From the NCBI RefSeq assembly GCF_001678665.1, contig NZ_LZRP01000004.1:186001-250000 (forward strand): DNA of 64,000 bases. Reading direction: 5' to 3'. Shown piece by piece: positions 56,337-64,000 of the stretch (its first letter is position 1; each line of letters starts with the position of its first letter). A program made the position numbers and the translations under genes. The notes beneath the pieces are model-generated. The model was given only the letters and a program-made list of their open reading frames with translations, searched no databases and had not been told where the DNA came from. The stretch comes from Erythrobacter sp. QSSC1-22B (GTDB lineage: Bacteria > Pseudomonadota > Alphaproteobacteria > Sphingomonadales > Sphingomonadaceae).

Positions 56337-56954
56337 ATGACACGCCTGCGTTCTCTTCTCGTTGCGATTCTCGTGGGTTCGGGCTTGGCCATTGCCGCGC
56401 AGGCCGCGCCGGGCAATTCGCTGCGGGTCCAGATCGTCGACGAGCGCGGCATGCCGGTGCGCGATGCGGTGGTCGAACTGGCGTCCTCGCGCAGCCCCGC
56501 GGGCCCGATCCGGTTCCCGTGGCGCATGGCGATGGCGCAGAAGGACCAGCAATTCGTGCCCGGCACGCTGGTCATCGCCAGGGGCAGCACGGTCGCCTTC
56601 CCCAATCTCGATCGGGTGCGCCATTCGGTCTACAGCTTCTCGAAGCCCGCGCGGTTTACAATCGACCTCTATGGACGCGACCAGACGCGCACGCAGAATT
56701 TCCCCATCGCCGGCACCGTCGCGCTGGGTTGCAACATCCACGATGCCATGCGCGGCTACATCCGCGTCACCGACACGCCCTTTGCGGGCAAGACCGATGC
56801 GAATGGCTATGTCGCGCTCGGCAACATTCCGGCCGGGACCGCCAATCTGACCGTTTGGCACCCGCGTCTGCGCGCGCCGGGCAATGAAACCAGCAAGGGC
56901 GTCACGATCGCCGCCGGAGCTCAATCGCGCAGGCTGGGAGTGCGCCTGCGGTGA
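56337..56954 (+). CDS. Exported cupredoxin-like protein (annotated in relatives as methylamine utilization protein)
   Basis: 205 residues with a signal peptide ending at AAQAAPG. The core carries DRVRHSVYSFS and LGCNIHDAMRGYIRV, giving His, Cys, His and Met in the order of a type 1 copper site, so a plastocyanin-like electron carrier is likely. A C-terminal region (TDANGYVALGNIPAGTANLTVWHP) looks like an extra beta-sandwich strand set. Its stop overlaps the next gene start (GTGA at 56951-56954), coupling it to the GGDEF-EAL gene. Confidence 0.8.
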   Translation: MTRLRSLLVAILVGSGLAIAAQAAPGNSLRVQIVDERGMPVRDAVVELASSRSPAGPIRFPWRMAMAQKDQQFVPGTLVIARGSTVAFPNLDRVRHSVYSFSKPARFTIDLYGRDQTRTQNFPIAGTVALGCNIHDAMRGYIRVTDTPFAGKTDANGYVALGNIPAGTANLTVWHPRLRAPGNETSKGVTIAAGAQSRRLGVRLR

Positions 56955-59260
56955 TCGCAATGCCGTTCCGCATCGACGCCCTGCGTTTCGGCTCGCTCAA
57001 GCTGCGCATCGCGGTGCTCTATGCCGGCCTGTTCGCGCTGGTGCTGGCCGCCACCGCTTTGATCGCCGATCAAGGACTGTCGCGCTTCGGCGAAAACAGC
57101 GCCGCGCGCGACATGGCGGCCAATGCGCGGGTGTTCGACGAGATCCTGACGCTGCGCGCCAGCCAGATGCGCGGCTCGGCGGATGTGCTGGCGCGCGATT
57201 TCGGGTTTCGCGAGGCCGTTGCCACCGGAGACGGCGCCACCATCGGCAGTGCACTGGAAAGCCTCAAGTCGCGCTCACGGAGCGATGCCGCTTTTGTCGT
57301 CGGGCTCGATGGCAGCCTTGTCGCCGCAGGCGATGCCCGGATCGGATCGACCGAGGCCATGTGGTCCGCGCTCGACGAAGGACGCCAGCGCGGCATCATC
57401 CGTGTCGGCGGGCAATTGTCGCTCGCCGCCGCATCGCCGATCATGTCGCCGGACCTCACCGGCTGGCTGGTGCTCGCCCAGCCGCTCGACCGCGCCGAAC
57501 TCGACCGCCTCGTCCAGCTCGCCGCAATCGAGCTCGATGCGCGGGTCGAACTCGCGGGCGACCTGCCCGAATGGATGCGGCTTGCCACCAATGGCGAGGT
57601 GTTCGAGCGGACCGCAGACGAGCGCTTTCTCTACCAGGTGTCGAGCGTTCCGGCACTGCAGGAGGGGCTCGAACCGCGACTGGTGCTGCGCCACTCGCTG
57701 AGCCGCTCGCTCGCGCAATATTCTTCGCTGCAATATCTCCTTGCCGCGCTGGCATTGGGCGGGATCGTGCTGGTCGTGGGCTTGAGCTGGCGCGTTGCGC
57801 GCACGGTCACCGGCCCGCTGCAAAAGCTCGACGAGGCCACCCGCCTGATTGCCGAGGGTCGCGATGTCGATCTGGCCACCGGCTCCGACGACGAGATCGG
57901 AAGGCTCGCTACCAGCTTCAATGTGATGGTCGCCGCGATCGAGGAGCGCGAGCGCAAGATCATGCATGTCGGACTACACGACGACCTCACCGGGCTGCCC
58001 AACCGCAAGTTCTTTCTCGAGCAGCTCGACCAGGCGCTGCCGCGGCTCAAGGACGGCGATCGGGTGATGGTCGTCTATGTCGATCTCGACGATTTCAAGC
58101 TGGTCAACGACACTTTGGGCCACCCGGCCGGCGACGCCCTGCTGCGCGATATTGCCGCGCATCTGGAGGCCTGCCTGCCCGAAGCCTTGATCGCGCGGCT
58201 GGGCGGCGACGAATTCGTCCTCATGCTGGCGATCCCCCCCGGAGCATCGAGCCTGGCAGCAGTGGCCGAGCGCATCAGCGCCTGCTTCGAACGCCAGGTC
58301 ACTATCGACGGGCAACAGGCCGAATGCACTGCCAGCCTCGGCATCGCGATGGCACCCGGCGATGGCAGGGATGCCTCCACGCTTATGAAAAACGCCGATC
58401 TGGCGCTCTATCGGGCCAAGAGCGAAGGCAAATCGACCTATCACTTCTTCGAGCCCGAACTCGACGAACTCGCACGCAAGCGGCGTCAGACCGAACTCGA
58501 TATGCGCACCGCGATCCGCGAGGGCGGCTTCGTGCTGAACTTCCAGCCGCTCTACGACATGGCCGAGGAAGAGCTGAAAGGCTTCGAGGCGCTAATTCGC
58601 TGGCCGCATCCCGAGCGCGGGCTGATCGGCCCGATGGATTTCATTCCGCTGGCCGAGGAAACCGGGCTGATCATTCCGATCGGCGACTGGGTGCTGCGCG
58701 AAGCCTGCCGCCAGGCCGCGCAATGGCCCGGCGAGGTCTCGGTCGCGGTCAATATCTCGCCCAAACAGTTCGCAGCGCCCAATCTGGCGCAGACCATCCT
58801 GCAGGCGCTGGCGACCAGCGGGCTGGCGCCCAGCCGGCTCGAGCTGGAGATCACCGAGAGCATCTTCATCGTCGATATCGAGCGCACGCTTTCCACGCTC
58901 CACAATCTGCGCAGTCTCGGCGTGCGGATCGCGCTGGACGATTTCGGAACCGGCTATTCCTCGCTGAGCTATCTGCGCTCCTTCCCCTTCGACAAGGTCA
59001 AGATCGACCGCAGCTTCGTGAAGGACCTCGGCCAGGGCGGCAACGCCCACGCCGTGATCCGCGCGATCACCACGCTGGCCGACGCGCTGGGAATGGACAC
59101 GCTCGCGGAAGGGGTCGAGCTCGACGAACAATTCGACATCCTCAAGCGTGAGGGCTGCCAGTACATCCAGGGGTTCCTGTTCGGAAAACCCATGGCGGGC
59201 GAGGATGTGTTCGAACTGTTCGGCCACAGCGCGGTCCGGTCCTACGGCCACGGCGGCTGA
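56951..59260 (+). CDS. Membrane GGDEF-EAL protein with periplasmic sensor and HAMP
   Basis: 769 residues. An N-terminal helix (LRIAVLYAGLFALVLAATALI), a periplasmic Cache-like sensor (about 45-255), a second helix (YLLAALALGGIVLVVGLSW), HAMP (about 280-335), GGDEF with RLGGDEFVLML (about 415) and EAL (EALIRW, about 546). EAL catalytic blocks are largely intact: VNISPKQF, LELEITES, LDDFGTGYSSLSYLR, DKVKIDRSFV and EGVELDEQ. Hence both a cyclase-type and a phosphodiesterase domain for cyclic di-GMP. Start GTG 56951 overlaps the cupredoxin stop. Which activity dominates cannot be told. Confidence 0.93.
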   Translation: MIAMPFRIDALRFGSLKLRIAVLYAGLFALVLAATALIADQGLSRFGENSAARDMAANARVFDEILTLRASQMRGSADVLARDFGFREAVATGDGATIGSALESLKSRSRSDAAFVVGLDGSLVAAGDARIGSTEAMWSALDEGRQRGIIRVGGQLSLAAASPIMSPDLTGWLVLAQPLDRAELDRLVQLAAIELDARVELAGDLPEWMRLATNGEVFERTADERFLYQVSSVPALQEGLEPRLVLRHSLSRSLAQYSSLQYLLAALALGGIVLVVGLSWRVARTVTGPLQKLDEATRLIAEGRDVDLATGSDDEIGRLATSFNVMVAAIEERERKIMHVGLHDDLTGLPNRKFFLEQLDQALPRLKDGDRVMVVYVDLDDFKLVNDTLGHPAGDALLRDIAAHLEACLPEALIARLGGDEFVLMLAIPPGASSLAAVAERISACFERQVTIDGQQAECTASLGIAMAPGDGRDASTLMKNADLALYRAKSEGKSTYHFFEPELDELARKRRQTELDMRTAIREGGFVLNFQPLYDMAEEELKGFEALIRWPHPERGLIGPMDFIPLAEETGLIIPIGDWVLREACRQAAQWPGEVSVAVNISPKQFAAPNLAQTILQALATSGLAPSRLELEITESIFIVDIERTLSTLHNLRSLGVRIALDDFGTGYSSLSYLRSFPFDKVKIDRSFVKDLGQGGNAHAVIRAITTLADALGMDTLAEGVELDEQFDILKREGCQYIQGFLFGKPMAGEDVFELFGHSAVRSYGHGG

Positions 59261-59291
59261 CGGCACGGAGCCGGTGAGGAGGCTTGTCGCG

Positions 59292-59801
59292 CTATTCTGG
59301 CGCGCGCTGAACGCCGTTCGCTTCGATATCCGCGATCAGCGCCTTCATCTCGGCGATCTCGCGACGTTGCGCGGCGATGATCTCGTCGGCCAGTTCGCGA
59401 ACCCGGGGATCGTCGATATTCGCCCGTTCGCTGGTCATGATCGCGATCGAATGATGCGGGATCATCGCCGACATGTAATCGGTATCGTCGATGGTCGTCT
59501 GGCTGCGCATCAGCCACACAGCCAGGACGAAGACGACCGCAGCGACGCCGAGGATAACGAGGTTCTTGGTCCGGTCCTTGTACATCCCCCACATGAAAAG
59601 CAGCATCACCGCCATCATCATCGCGCCCATCATGAACATCATCCAGAAGCGCGTCTCGCTCCAGAAGACATGATCGACGACATAGGTGTTGGCGTACATC
59701 AGGCCGAACATGATCACGGTCGAGGTCGAGACCATCGCCATGAAGCGCCAGTAGTTCGACCCGCCTCCGCCGTTCGGGTGATCCTTGCTTTGTGTCGTCA
59801 T
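59292..59801 (-). CDS. DUF305 membrane protein
   Basis: 169 residues from ATG 59801, preceded by GGAGGACTC. Three membrane helices rich in methionine (FMMGAMMMAVMLLFMWGM and others), then the DUF305 helical domain with DTDYMSAMIPHHSIAIMTSERA. Methionine clusters and the MIPHHS motif suggest metal, probably copper, binding. Last gene of the CsoR operon. Confidence 0.88.
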   Translation of the reverse strand: MTTQSKDHPNGGGGSNYWRFMAMVSTSTVIMFGLMYANTYVVDHVFWSETRFWMMFMMGAMMMAVMLLFMWGMYKDRTKNLVILGVAAVVFVLAVWLMRSQTTIDDTDYMSAMIPHHSIAIMTSERANIDDPRVRELADEIIAAQRREIAEMKALIADIEANGVQRAPE

Positions 59802-59845
59802 GGTTGAGTCCTCCTGTTTGCCTCGCCTTAACCTCGTCTGCCGCG

Positions 59846-60604
59846 CTAGGCCGCGATCCAGCCCAGCGCCCTGGCGCCCATCCACAGCCCCATTCCGATC
59901 ATGAACAGGTTCTCCGTAAGAGAAACGAACCCCAGAGGCACGTTGGAATTGCCGCCGACGCAGGCGCATTTGAGCTCGCGCTTATCGATATAGACCGCCT
60001 TGAACACGCTGACCGCACCGACGCTGCCGATGAACAGCGCGACCGGCACCGAGACGATCGGCAGCGCATGCGCGACCATCAGCACGCCCGCCAGCGCCTC
60101 GCCGAAGGGATAGATATAGCCGTAGCGAACCCAGCGCCGCGCCAGCAGGTCGTAATTGAGGAACATGGTCGAGAAGCTGCGCAAATCCTGGAGCTTCTGG
60201 ACCGCGAGGAAGCACATCGAGAGGCTGACGAACCACTCCACCGCCGCAATCGTGAAAATGGTGTCGAACACATACCAGCTGATCGCGAGCCCGATCAGGA
60301 ACGCCACGCCGAAGATCGCGATCACCGGCTGGTAACTGGTCTCACCCTCCTGCGCGACGGATTTGCCGAAATGCGCGCGCAGATCGTCATAGCCGCCGAT
60401 CCGCCGGCCATCGATGAAGGTCTGCGGCGTGGTCGCGACCCCGTGCTCTTCCTTGAAAGCGTCGGTCTCGCCGCGCGTCGTCAGATGGTGATCCTCGACC
60501 GTAAAGCCCTCGCGCTCGAGCAGGTCGATGGTCTTGAGGCCATAGGGGCAAACATGGTCGGGCATGACCATGCGATGGACGCTGGCGGTTTTCGCGGTGC
60601 TCAC
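59846..60604 (-). CDS. Glutaredoxin-MauE/DoxX fusion membrane protein
   Basis: 252 residues. Residues 1-85 are a glutaredoxin domain with VCPYGLKT (the second active-site Cys of CPxC is Gly, so monothiol) and the cis-Pro ATTPQTFI. The rest holds four or more membrane helices of the MauE/DoxX type, with a conserved KCACVGGNSNVPLGFVSL motif near the C-terminus. Such proteins accompany DUF411/CsoR in copper modules and may deliver reductant across the inner membrane. It overlaps the DUF411 stop by four bases. Confidence 0.85.
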   Translation of the reverse strand: MSTAKTASVHRMVMPDHVCPYGLKTIDLLEREGFTVEDHHLTTRGETDAFKEEHGVATTPQTFIDGRRIGGYDDLRAHFGKSVAQEGETSYQPVIAIFGVAFLIGLAISWYVFDTIFTIAAVEWFVSLSMCFLAVQKLQDLRSFSTMFLNYDLLARRWVRYGYIYPFGEALAGVLMVAHALPIVSVPVALFIGSVGAVSVFKAVYIDKRELKCACVGGNSNVPLGFVSLTENLFMIGMGLWMGARALGWIAA

Positions 60605-61089
60605 GATCCGGCAGCGGGTTGCGCGGGATAGCTCGCCCAGACCCGCATGCCGTCAGGGCCGAAGGCGACGACCTGATAGGCCTGGCGATGATCGCCATGC
60701 TCCATTCCCGGCGAACCGACCGGCATTCCGGGAACCGCCAGCCCGGTAACGCCCGCAGGACGCTCGGCCAGCAACCGCTCGATATCCGCGGTGGGGACAT
60801 GGCCCTCGATCACATAGCCCTCGACCACCGCGGTGTGACACGACTGGAGCCGGGCGGGCACGCCGTGCTCGGCCTTGACCGCGCGCATGTCCGGGTGGTT
60901 GACCGTCTCGACGCTGTGTTCATCGCCGTGCTCGACATGATCGGCCCAGGCGCTGCAGCAACCGCAGGAGGCGTCGCGGTACATGGTGAAACTGGCCGCC
61001 TGAGCGCTGCAGGAGACGAGCGTGCCGCCGGCCATGAGCGCACCGGCAAGGCTGCGGCGGAATACGGCGGATCGGATGGTGGCAAGCAT
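60601..61089 (-). CDS. DUF411 exported metal-binding protein
   Basis: 162 residues from ATG 61089. A signal peptide (ALMAGGTLVSCSAQAAS) is followed by MYRDASCGCCSAWADH with the CGCC pair, then SCHTAVVEGYVIEGHVP and GLAVPGMPVGSPGMEHGDH. Cys, Met and His clusters point to periplasmic copper binding; related proteins are called copper-resistance or DUF411. Second gene of the CsoR operon. Confidence 0.88.
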   Translation of the reverse strand: MLATIRSAVFRRSLAGALMAGGTLVSCSAQAASFTMYRDASCGCCSAWADHVEHGDEHSVETVNHPDMRAVKAEHGVPARLQSCHTAVVEGYVIEGHVPTADIERLLAERPAGVTGLAVPGMPVGSPGMEHGDHRQAYQVVAFGPDGMRVWASYPAQPAAGS

Positions 61090-61133
61090 GGTCAATTCCT
61101 CGATGGATTGGCGGGATGGCGACAAGACCGGGC

Positions 61134-61406
61134 CTATCGTTTCGCCCGTTCGAACAGGTCGATGAGTTCGTCGAACTTGACCTTCTGCTCCGACGCATCG
61201 CCGCTGGCGATCGCTTCGGAGACGCAGCAGGCGGCATGGCGCTTGAGGATCTCGCTTTCGGCGCGGCCGAGCGCGGCCTTGACCGCCTGGACCTGCGTCA
61301 GGATATCGATGCAATAGCGATCGTCCTCGACCATTTGCGCGACGCCGCGCACCTGGCCCTCGATCCGGCGCAACCGGTTGACGATCAGCGTATTGTCGGG
61401 TTTCAC
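61134..61406 (-). CDS. CsoR/FrmR family metal-responsive repressor
   Basis: 90 residues from GTG 61406 (VKPDNT), with ribosome site GAGGAAA. All-helical DUF156 fold with VNRLRRIEGQVRGVAQMVED. The Cu(I)-type ligand set is present: Cys in RYCIDIL, His and Cys in RHAACCV. It represses its own operon until copper binds. Metal could also be nickel or an aldehyde adduct in other family members, but the neighbours argue for copper. Confidence 0.9.
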   Translation of the reverse strand: MKPDNTLIVNRLRRIEGQVRGVAQMVEDDRYCIDILTQVQAVKAALGRAESEILKRHAACCVSEAIASGDASEQKVKFDELIDLFERAKR

Positions 61407-61448
61407 TGAATTTCCTCGCAAACGGGTGCCCGGATCGGACGGACACAA

Positions 61449-61465
61449 ATACCGTATAGGGGTAT
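61449..61465. promoter_or_regulatory. Putative CsoR operator
   Basis: ATACC (61449-61453) and GGTAT (61461-61465) inverted repeat with a GC-rich run, overlapping and just downstream of the -10 of the csoR promoter. The shape is like CsoR/RcnR operators. A secondary site is not seen. Confidence 0.65.
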
Positions 61466-61492
61466 ATATGCCCATGCGCCCGGTGCAATCAA
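61463..61492 (-). promoter_or_regulatory. Promoter of the csoR operon
   Basis: TTGATT (61487-61492) and TATATA (61463-61468) on the minus strand, 18-bp spacer, overlapping the operator, about 60 bp before GTG 61406. Confidence 0.6.
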
Positions 61493-61609
61493 GGGCGTGT
61501 CGCAGCCCGCGACCGGTGCGAAAATCCCAAATCCGGTGGCATTGCGCGGCCCGTTATGGTTATGGGGCGCACGAAAGCTGTGCGCCCGAAGGATGAATTC
61601 GTACCGACG

Positions 61610-64000
61610 ATGCCGATTTCCCTGACGCTCTTTATCCTTGCCGGCCTGCCCTTCGTCGCCGCCCTCCTGATCGCCGTGCTTGCCGACCGCGGCAAGGCGA
61701 TCCATGCCGGCATCGCCGCCGGCGCCAGCGCCCTGGGCCTGGCGCTCGCGCTGTCGCTTGCAAATCAGGTTCTGGCTGGCGAAAGCGTCGCGGTGTCGGC
61801 CGCCTGGGTCCCCGCGCTGGGGCTCGACTTCTCGCTGATGATGGACCCGCTGGGCCTGATGTTCGCAGGGTTGATCCTCGGGATCGGCCTGCTGGTGATG
61901 ATCTTTGCGCATTACTATCTGGCGCAGGGCGAGGCGACCGGACGCTTCTTCGCCTCGCTGATGCTGTTCCAGGGTTCGATGCTCGGGATCGTGCTTTCGG
62001 GCAATGTGCTGTTGCTGCTGGTGTTCTGGGAACTGACCAGCCTGTCCTCCTTCCTGCTGATCGGCTTCTGGCGCGACAAGCCCGAGGCCCGGCAGGGCGC
62101 GCGGATGGCGCTGGCGATCACCGGCGGCGGCGGGCTGGTGCTGATCGCGGGCATGATCCTGCTGGGCGTGGTGGCCGGCTCCTTCGACCTGATGACCATC
62201 CTGCAAAGTGCGGATGTCGTTCAGGCATCGCCGCTCTACCCGGTGATCCTCGGGCTGATCCTGATCGGCTGCTTCACCAAATCGGCGCAGTTCCCGTTCC
62301 ACTTCTGGCTCCCGCACGCGATGGCTGCCCCAACCCCGGTCAGCGCCTATCTGCACTCGGCGACGATGGTGAAGGCGGGCGTGTTCCTACTGGCTCGCCT
62401 CTGGCCGGTGCTGGCGGGGACCGAGCTCTACACCGTGGTCGTGACCAGCGTCGGACTGTTCACCATGCTGTTCGGTGCCTGGGTGGCGCTGTTCCGGCAC
62501 GACCTCAAAGCCATCCTCGCCTATTCGACGATCAGCCAGCTCGGGCTGCTGGTGATGCTGCTGGGCTTCTCGCTCGAGGCCGCGGCGATCGCGGCGGTGC
62601 TGCACATCCTCAACCATGCCGCGTTCAAGGCGGCGCTGTTCATGACCGCGGGGATCGTCGACCATGAAGCCGGGACCCGCGATATCCGCCACCTCGGCGC
62701 GCTCGCCAAGGTCATGCCGGTAACCGCGCTCGTCGGTACGGTGGCGGCGCTGGCGATGGCGGGGATCCCGCCGCTGGGTGGCTTCATCTCCAAGGAAATG
62801 ATGCTCTACGAAGCGCTCAACATCTCGCTGTTCGGCCTGCCGTGGCTGGTTCCGGTGGTGGCGACGATCGCGGCGACGCTCTCGGTCGGCTATTCGCTGC
62901 GCTTCGCGGCGCATCTGTTCTTCGGCCAGCCGCGCGATGCCGAGGCGCATGCCCGCGCGCACGATCCTGGCACCGGAATGCTGGCGGCTCCGCTCATCCT
63001 GATGTCGATCGCCGTGCTGCTGGGCCTCGCGCCGATGTTGATCGCCGGAACGCTGGTGGCTTCGGTCGCCGGCGCGGTTATCGGTGCGCCCGCGCCCGAA
63101 CTCGACCTGTCGTTGTGGCACGGGTTCAATCTCGCGCTGGGGATGAGCGCGCTCGCCGTGCTGGTCGGCGCAGCTCTGCTGTGGCGCCATGCCGCGCTGC
63201 TGCGCAGCTACGCCGCCATGCGCCACGCCGATGCGAAGGCGCTGTTCGAACGCGCGCTGACCGCCACCGATCTGGCGGTGCGCAGGCTGGTCGTGGCAGT
63301 GCACGCCCCCTCGCTCCAGCGGATGGTCTTCGCGGTGTTCACGGTGATCGTGCTGCTGGTCGTCGAAGGCGCCAGCAACGGCAGTGGCGGGTTTACGGGT
63401 CCGCGCGAACTCCAGCAGGCGCCGCCCATCGCCGTCGTCGCCTGGCTGCTGCTGGTCGCGGCAACGCTCGCCGTGCTGGTGGAAGAGCGCCAGCGGTTTC
63501 GCGCGCTGATCTATATCAGCGTGATCGGAATCGTGATCGCGCTGGCCTTCGTCCGCTTCTCGGCGCCCGATCTCGCGCTGACGCAGATTTCGGTCGAGGT
63601 GGTGACTATCCTGCTTCTCCTGCTAGCGCTCAACCTGCTGCCCAAACGACCGAAATTGCTCTCCAGCCCGAAACGGCGCTGGCGCGACGGAGTACTGTCG
63701 GTGCTTGGCGGGCTGGGAGTGGGCGGTGCGGCCTGGGCCATGCTCACGCGCAATCCCAACGATCCGATCTCCGCCTTCCATCTCGACAACAGTTACAGCG
63801 GCGGCGGTGGCACCAATGTCGTCAATGTCACGCTGGTGGATTTCCGCGCTTTCGACACGATGGGCGAGATCATCGTTCTCGGGATCGCCGGCCTCGTGAT
63901 CTACGCGCTGCTCGACACAACCTCGCGCGGTGCCGCCGGGGCGCGGTTGCGCTCGTGGCAGGAGGACATGCCGCATTCGCCCGAGAGCCATCCGGTGATG
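61610..64000 (+). CDS. mrpA: Monovalent cation/proton antiporter subunit A (MrpA/MnhA), truncated by window end
   Basis: 797 codons are visible and the frame is open at the end. ATG 61610 (MPISLTLFILAG) is used; a GTG at 61580 is also in frame. NADH dehydrogenase L-like helices carry ELTSLSSFLLIGFW, KSAQFPFHFWLPHAMAAPTPVSAYLHSATMVKAG (key Lys in the channel) and ILNHAAFKAALFM. Later MrpA-specific features include VDHEAGTRDIRHLG and, after about residue 720, the NVVNVTLVDFRAFDTMGE segment. It forms part of a large complex exchanging cytoplasmic Na+ for H+; the rest of the operon should lie downstream. Confidence 0.93.
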   Translation, partial: MPISLTLFILAGLPFVAALLIAVLADRGKAIHAGIAAGASALGLALALSLANQVLAGESVAVSAAWVPALGLDFSLMMDPLGLMFAGLILGIGLLVMIFAHYYLAQGEATGRFFASLMLFQGSMLGIVLSGNVLLLLVFWELTSLSSFLLIGFWRDKPEARQGARMALAITGGGGLVLIAGMILLGVVAGSFDLMTILQSADVVQASPLYPVILGLILIGCFTKSAQFPFHFWLPHAMAAPTPVSAYLHSATMVKAGVFLLARLWPVLAGTELYTVVVTSVGLFTMLFGAWVALFRHDLKAILAYSTISQLGLLVMLLGFSLEAAAIAAVLHILNHAAFKAALFMTAGIVDHEAGTRDIRHLGALAKVMPVTALVGTVAALAMAGIPPLGGFISKEMMLYEALNISLFGLPWLVPVVATIAATLSVGYSLRFAAHLFFGQPRDAEAHARAHDPGTGMLAAPLILMSIAVLLGLAPMLIAGTLVASVAGAVIGAPAPELDLSLWHGFNLALGMSALAVLVGAALLWRHAALLRSYAAMRHADAKALFERALTATDLAVRRLVVAVHAPSLQRMVFAVFTVIVLLVVEGASNGSGGFTGPRELQQAPPIAVVAWLLLVAATLAVLVEERQRFRALIYISVIGIVIALAFVRFSAPDLALTQISVEVVTILLLLLALNLLPKRPKLLSSPKRRWRDGVLSVLGGLGVGGAAWAMLTRNPNDPISAFHLDNSYSGGGGTNVVNVTLVDFRAFDTMGEIIVLGIAGLVIYALLDTTSRGAAGARLRSWQEDMPHSPESHPVM

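Overview
The window looks like chromosome of a GC-rich alphaproteobacterium, most likely Sphingomonadales/Erythrobacteraceae. That assignment is inferred from gene content and order (split methionine synthase, DUF6607 beside a heme receptor, DUF2490/DUF3034 proteins, sphingomonad-type small hypotheticals) and from alphaproteobacterial-style regulatory sites; no rRNA is present to confirm it. Genes are dense on both strands, and many long antisense frames are GC-driven shadows.

Layout. 1-5.2 kb: end of an acyl-CoA carboxylase biotin subunit, a glutathione S-transferase, a DEAD-box RNA helicase and a YaiI-type protein. 5.3-10.8 kb: an RND tripartite efflux operon (adaptor, pump, outer-membrane channel; minus strand). 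10.9-13.4 kb: DUF2490 protein, Tat-exported beta-carbonic anhydrase and a Ca/Na antiporter, with a 45-nt near-perfect dyad. 13.8-15.7 kb: ABC-F ATPase. 15.8-19.3 kb: an accessory stretch with an HTH protein, an AbrB-Doc toxin-antitoxin pair, a DUF2726 nuclease-like membrane protein and an AT-rich DUF4062 gene that looks transferred. 19.4-22.7 kb: small stress or hypothetical genes and thiC under a TPP riboswitch. 22.8-26.4 kb: a heme-type TonB receptor with Fur-like boxes and a DUF6607 partner. 26.4-32.3 kb: MFS efflux, DNA polymerase IV, NUDIX, 6-phosphogluconolactonase, Dps, a degenerate GDT1-like membrane protein, an SDR and tRNA-Gly(CCC).

32.4-38.9 kb is a valine/isobutyrate catabolic cluster: methylmalonate-semialdehyde dehydrogenase, two lipoproteins, acyl-CoA dehydrogenase, a 28-residue membrane microprotein, 3-hydroxyisobutyryl-CoA hydrolase, enoyl-CoA hydratase, a palindromic dispersed repeat and 3-hydroxyisobutyrate dehydrogenase. 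38.9-41.8 kb holds an Nmad3-like protein, a nucleotidyltransferase and a polysaccharide flippase. 41.8-46.7 kb is the glycine cleavage operon gcvT-H-PA-PB behind a tandem glycine riboswitch. 46.7-52.4 kb is a one-carbon/methionine operon: ArsR-methyltransferase regulator, metF and a two-piece metH. The two one-carbon blocks are adjacent and functionally linked through methylene-THF.

52.4-54.8 kb holds a glycoside-hydrolase-3-like protein that has lost catalytic motifs, preceded by a LacI-type operator and a coupled 31-codon leader ORF. 54.8-59.3 kb is a redox/c-di-GMP module: truncated hemoglobin and DUF3034, divergent from a cupredoxin-like protein and a GGDEF-EAL protein. 59.3-61.5 kb is a CsoR-controlled copper-type operon (CsoR, DUF411, glutaredoxin-MauE, DUF305). 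The window ends inside mrpA of a cation/proton antiporter.

Best candidates for something new are the DUF4062/DUF2726/AbrB-Doc stretch, the Nmad3-like gene, the GH3 pseudoenzyme with its leader ORF, the hemoglobin/cupredoxin/c-di-GMP module, and the two microproteins translationally coupled to metabolic genes.
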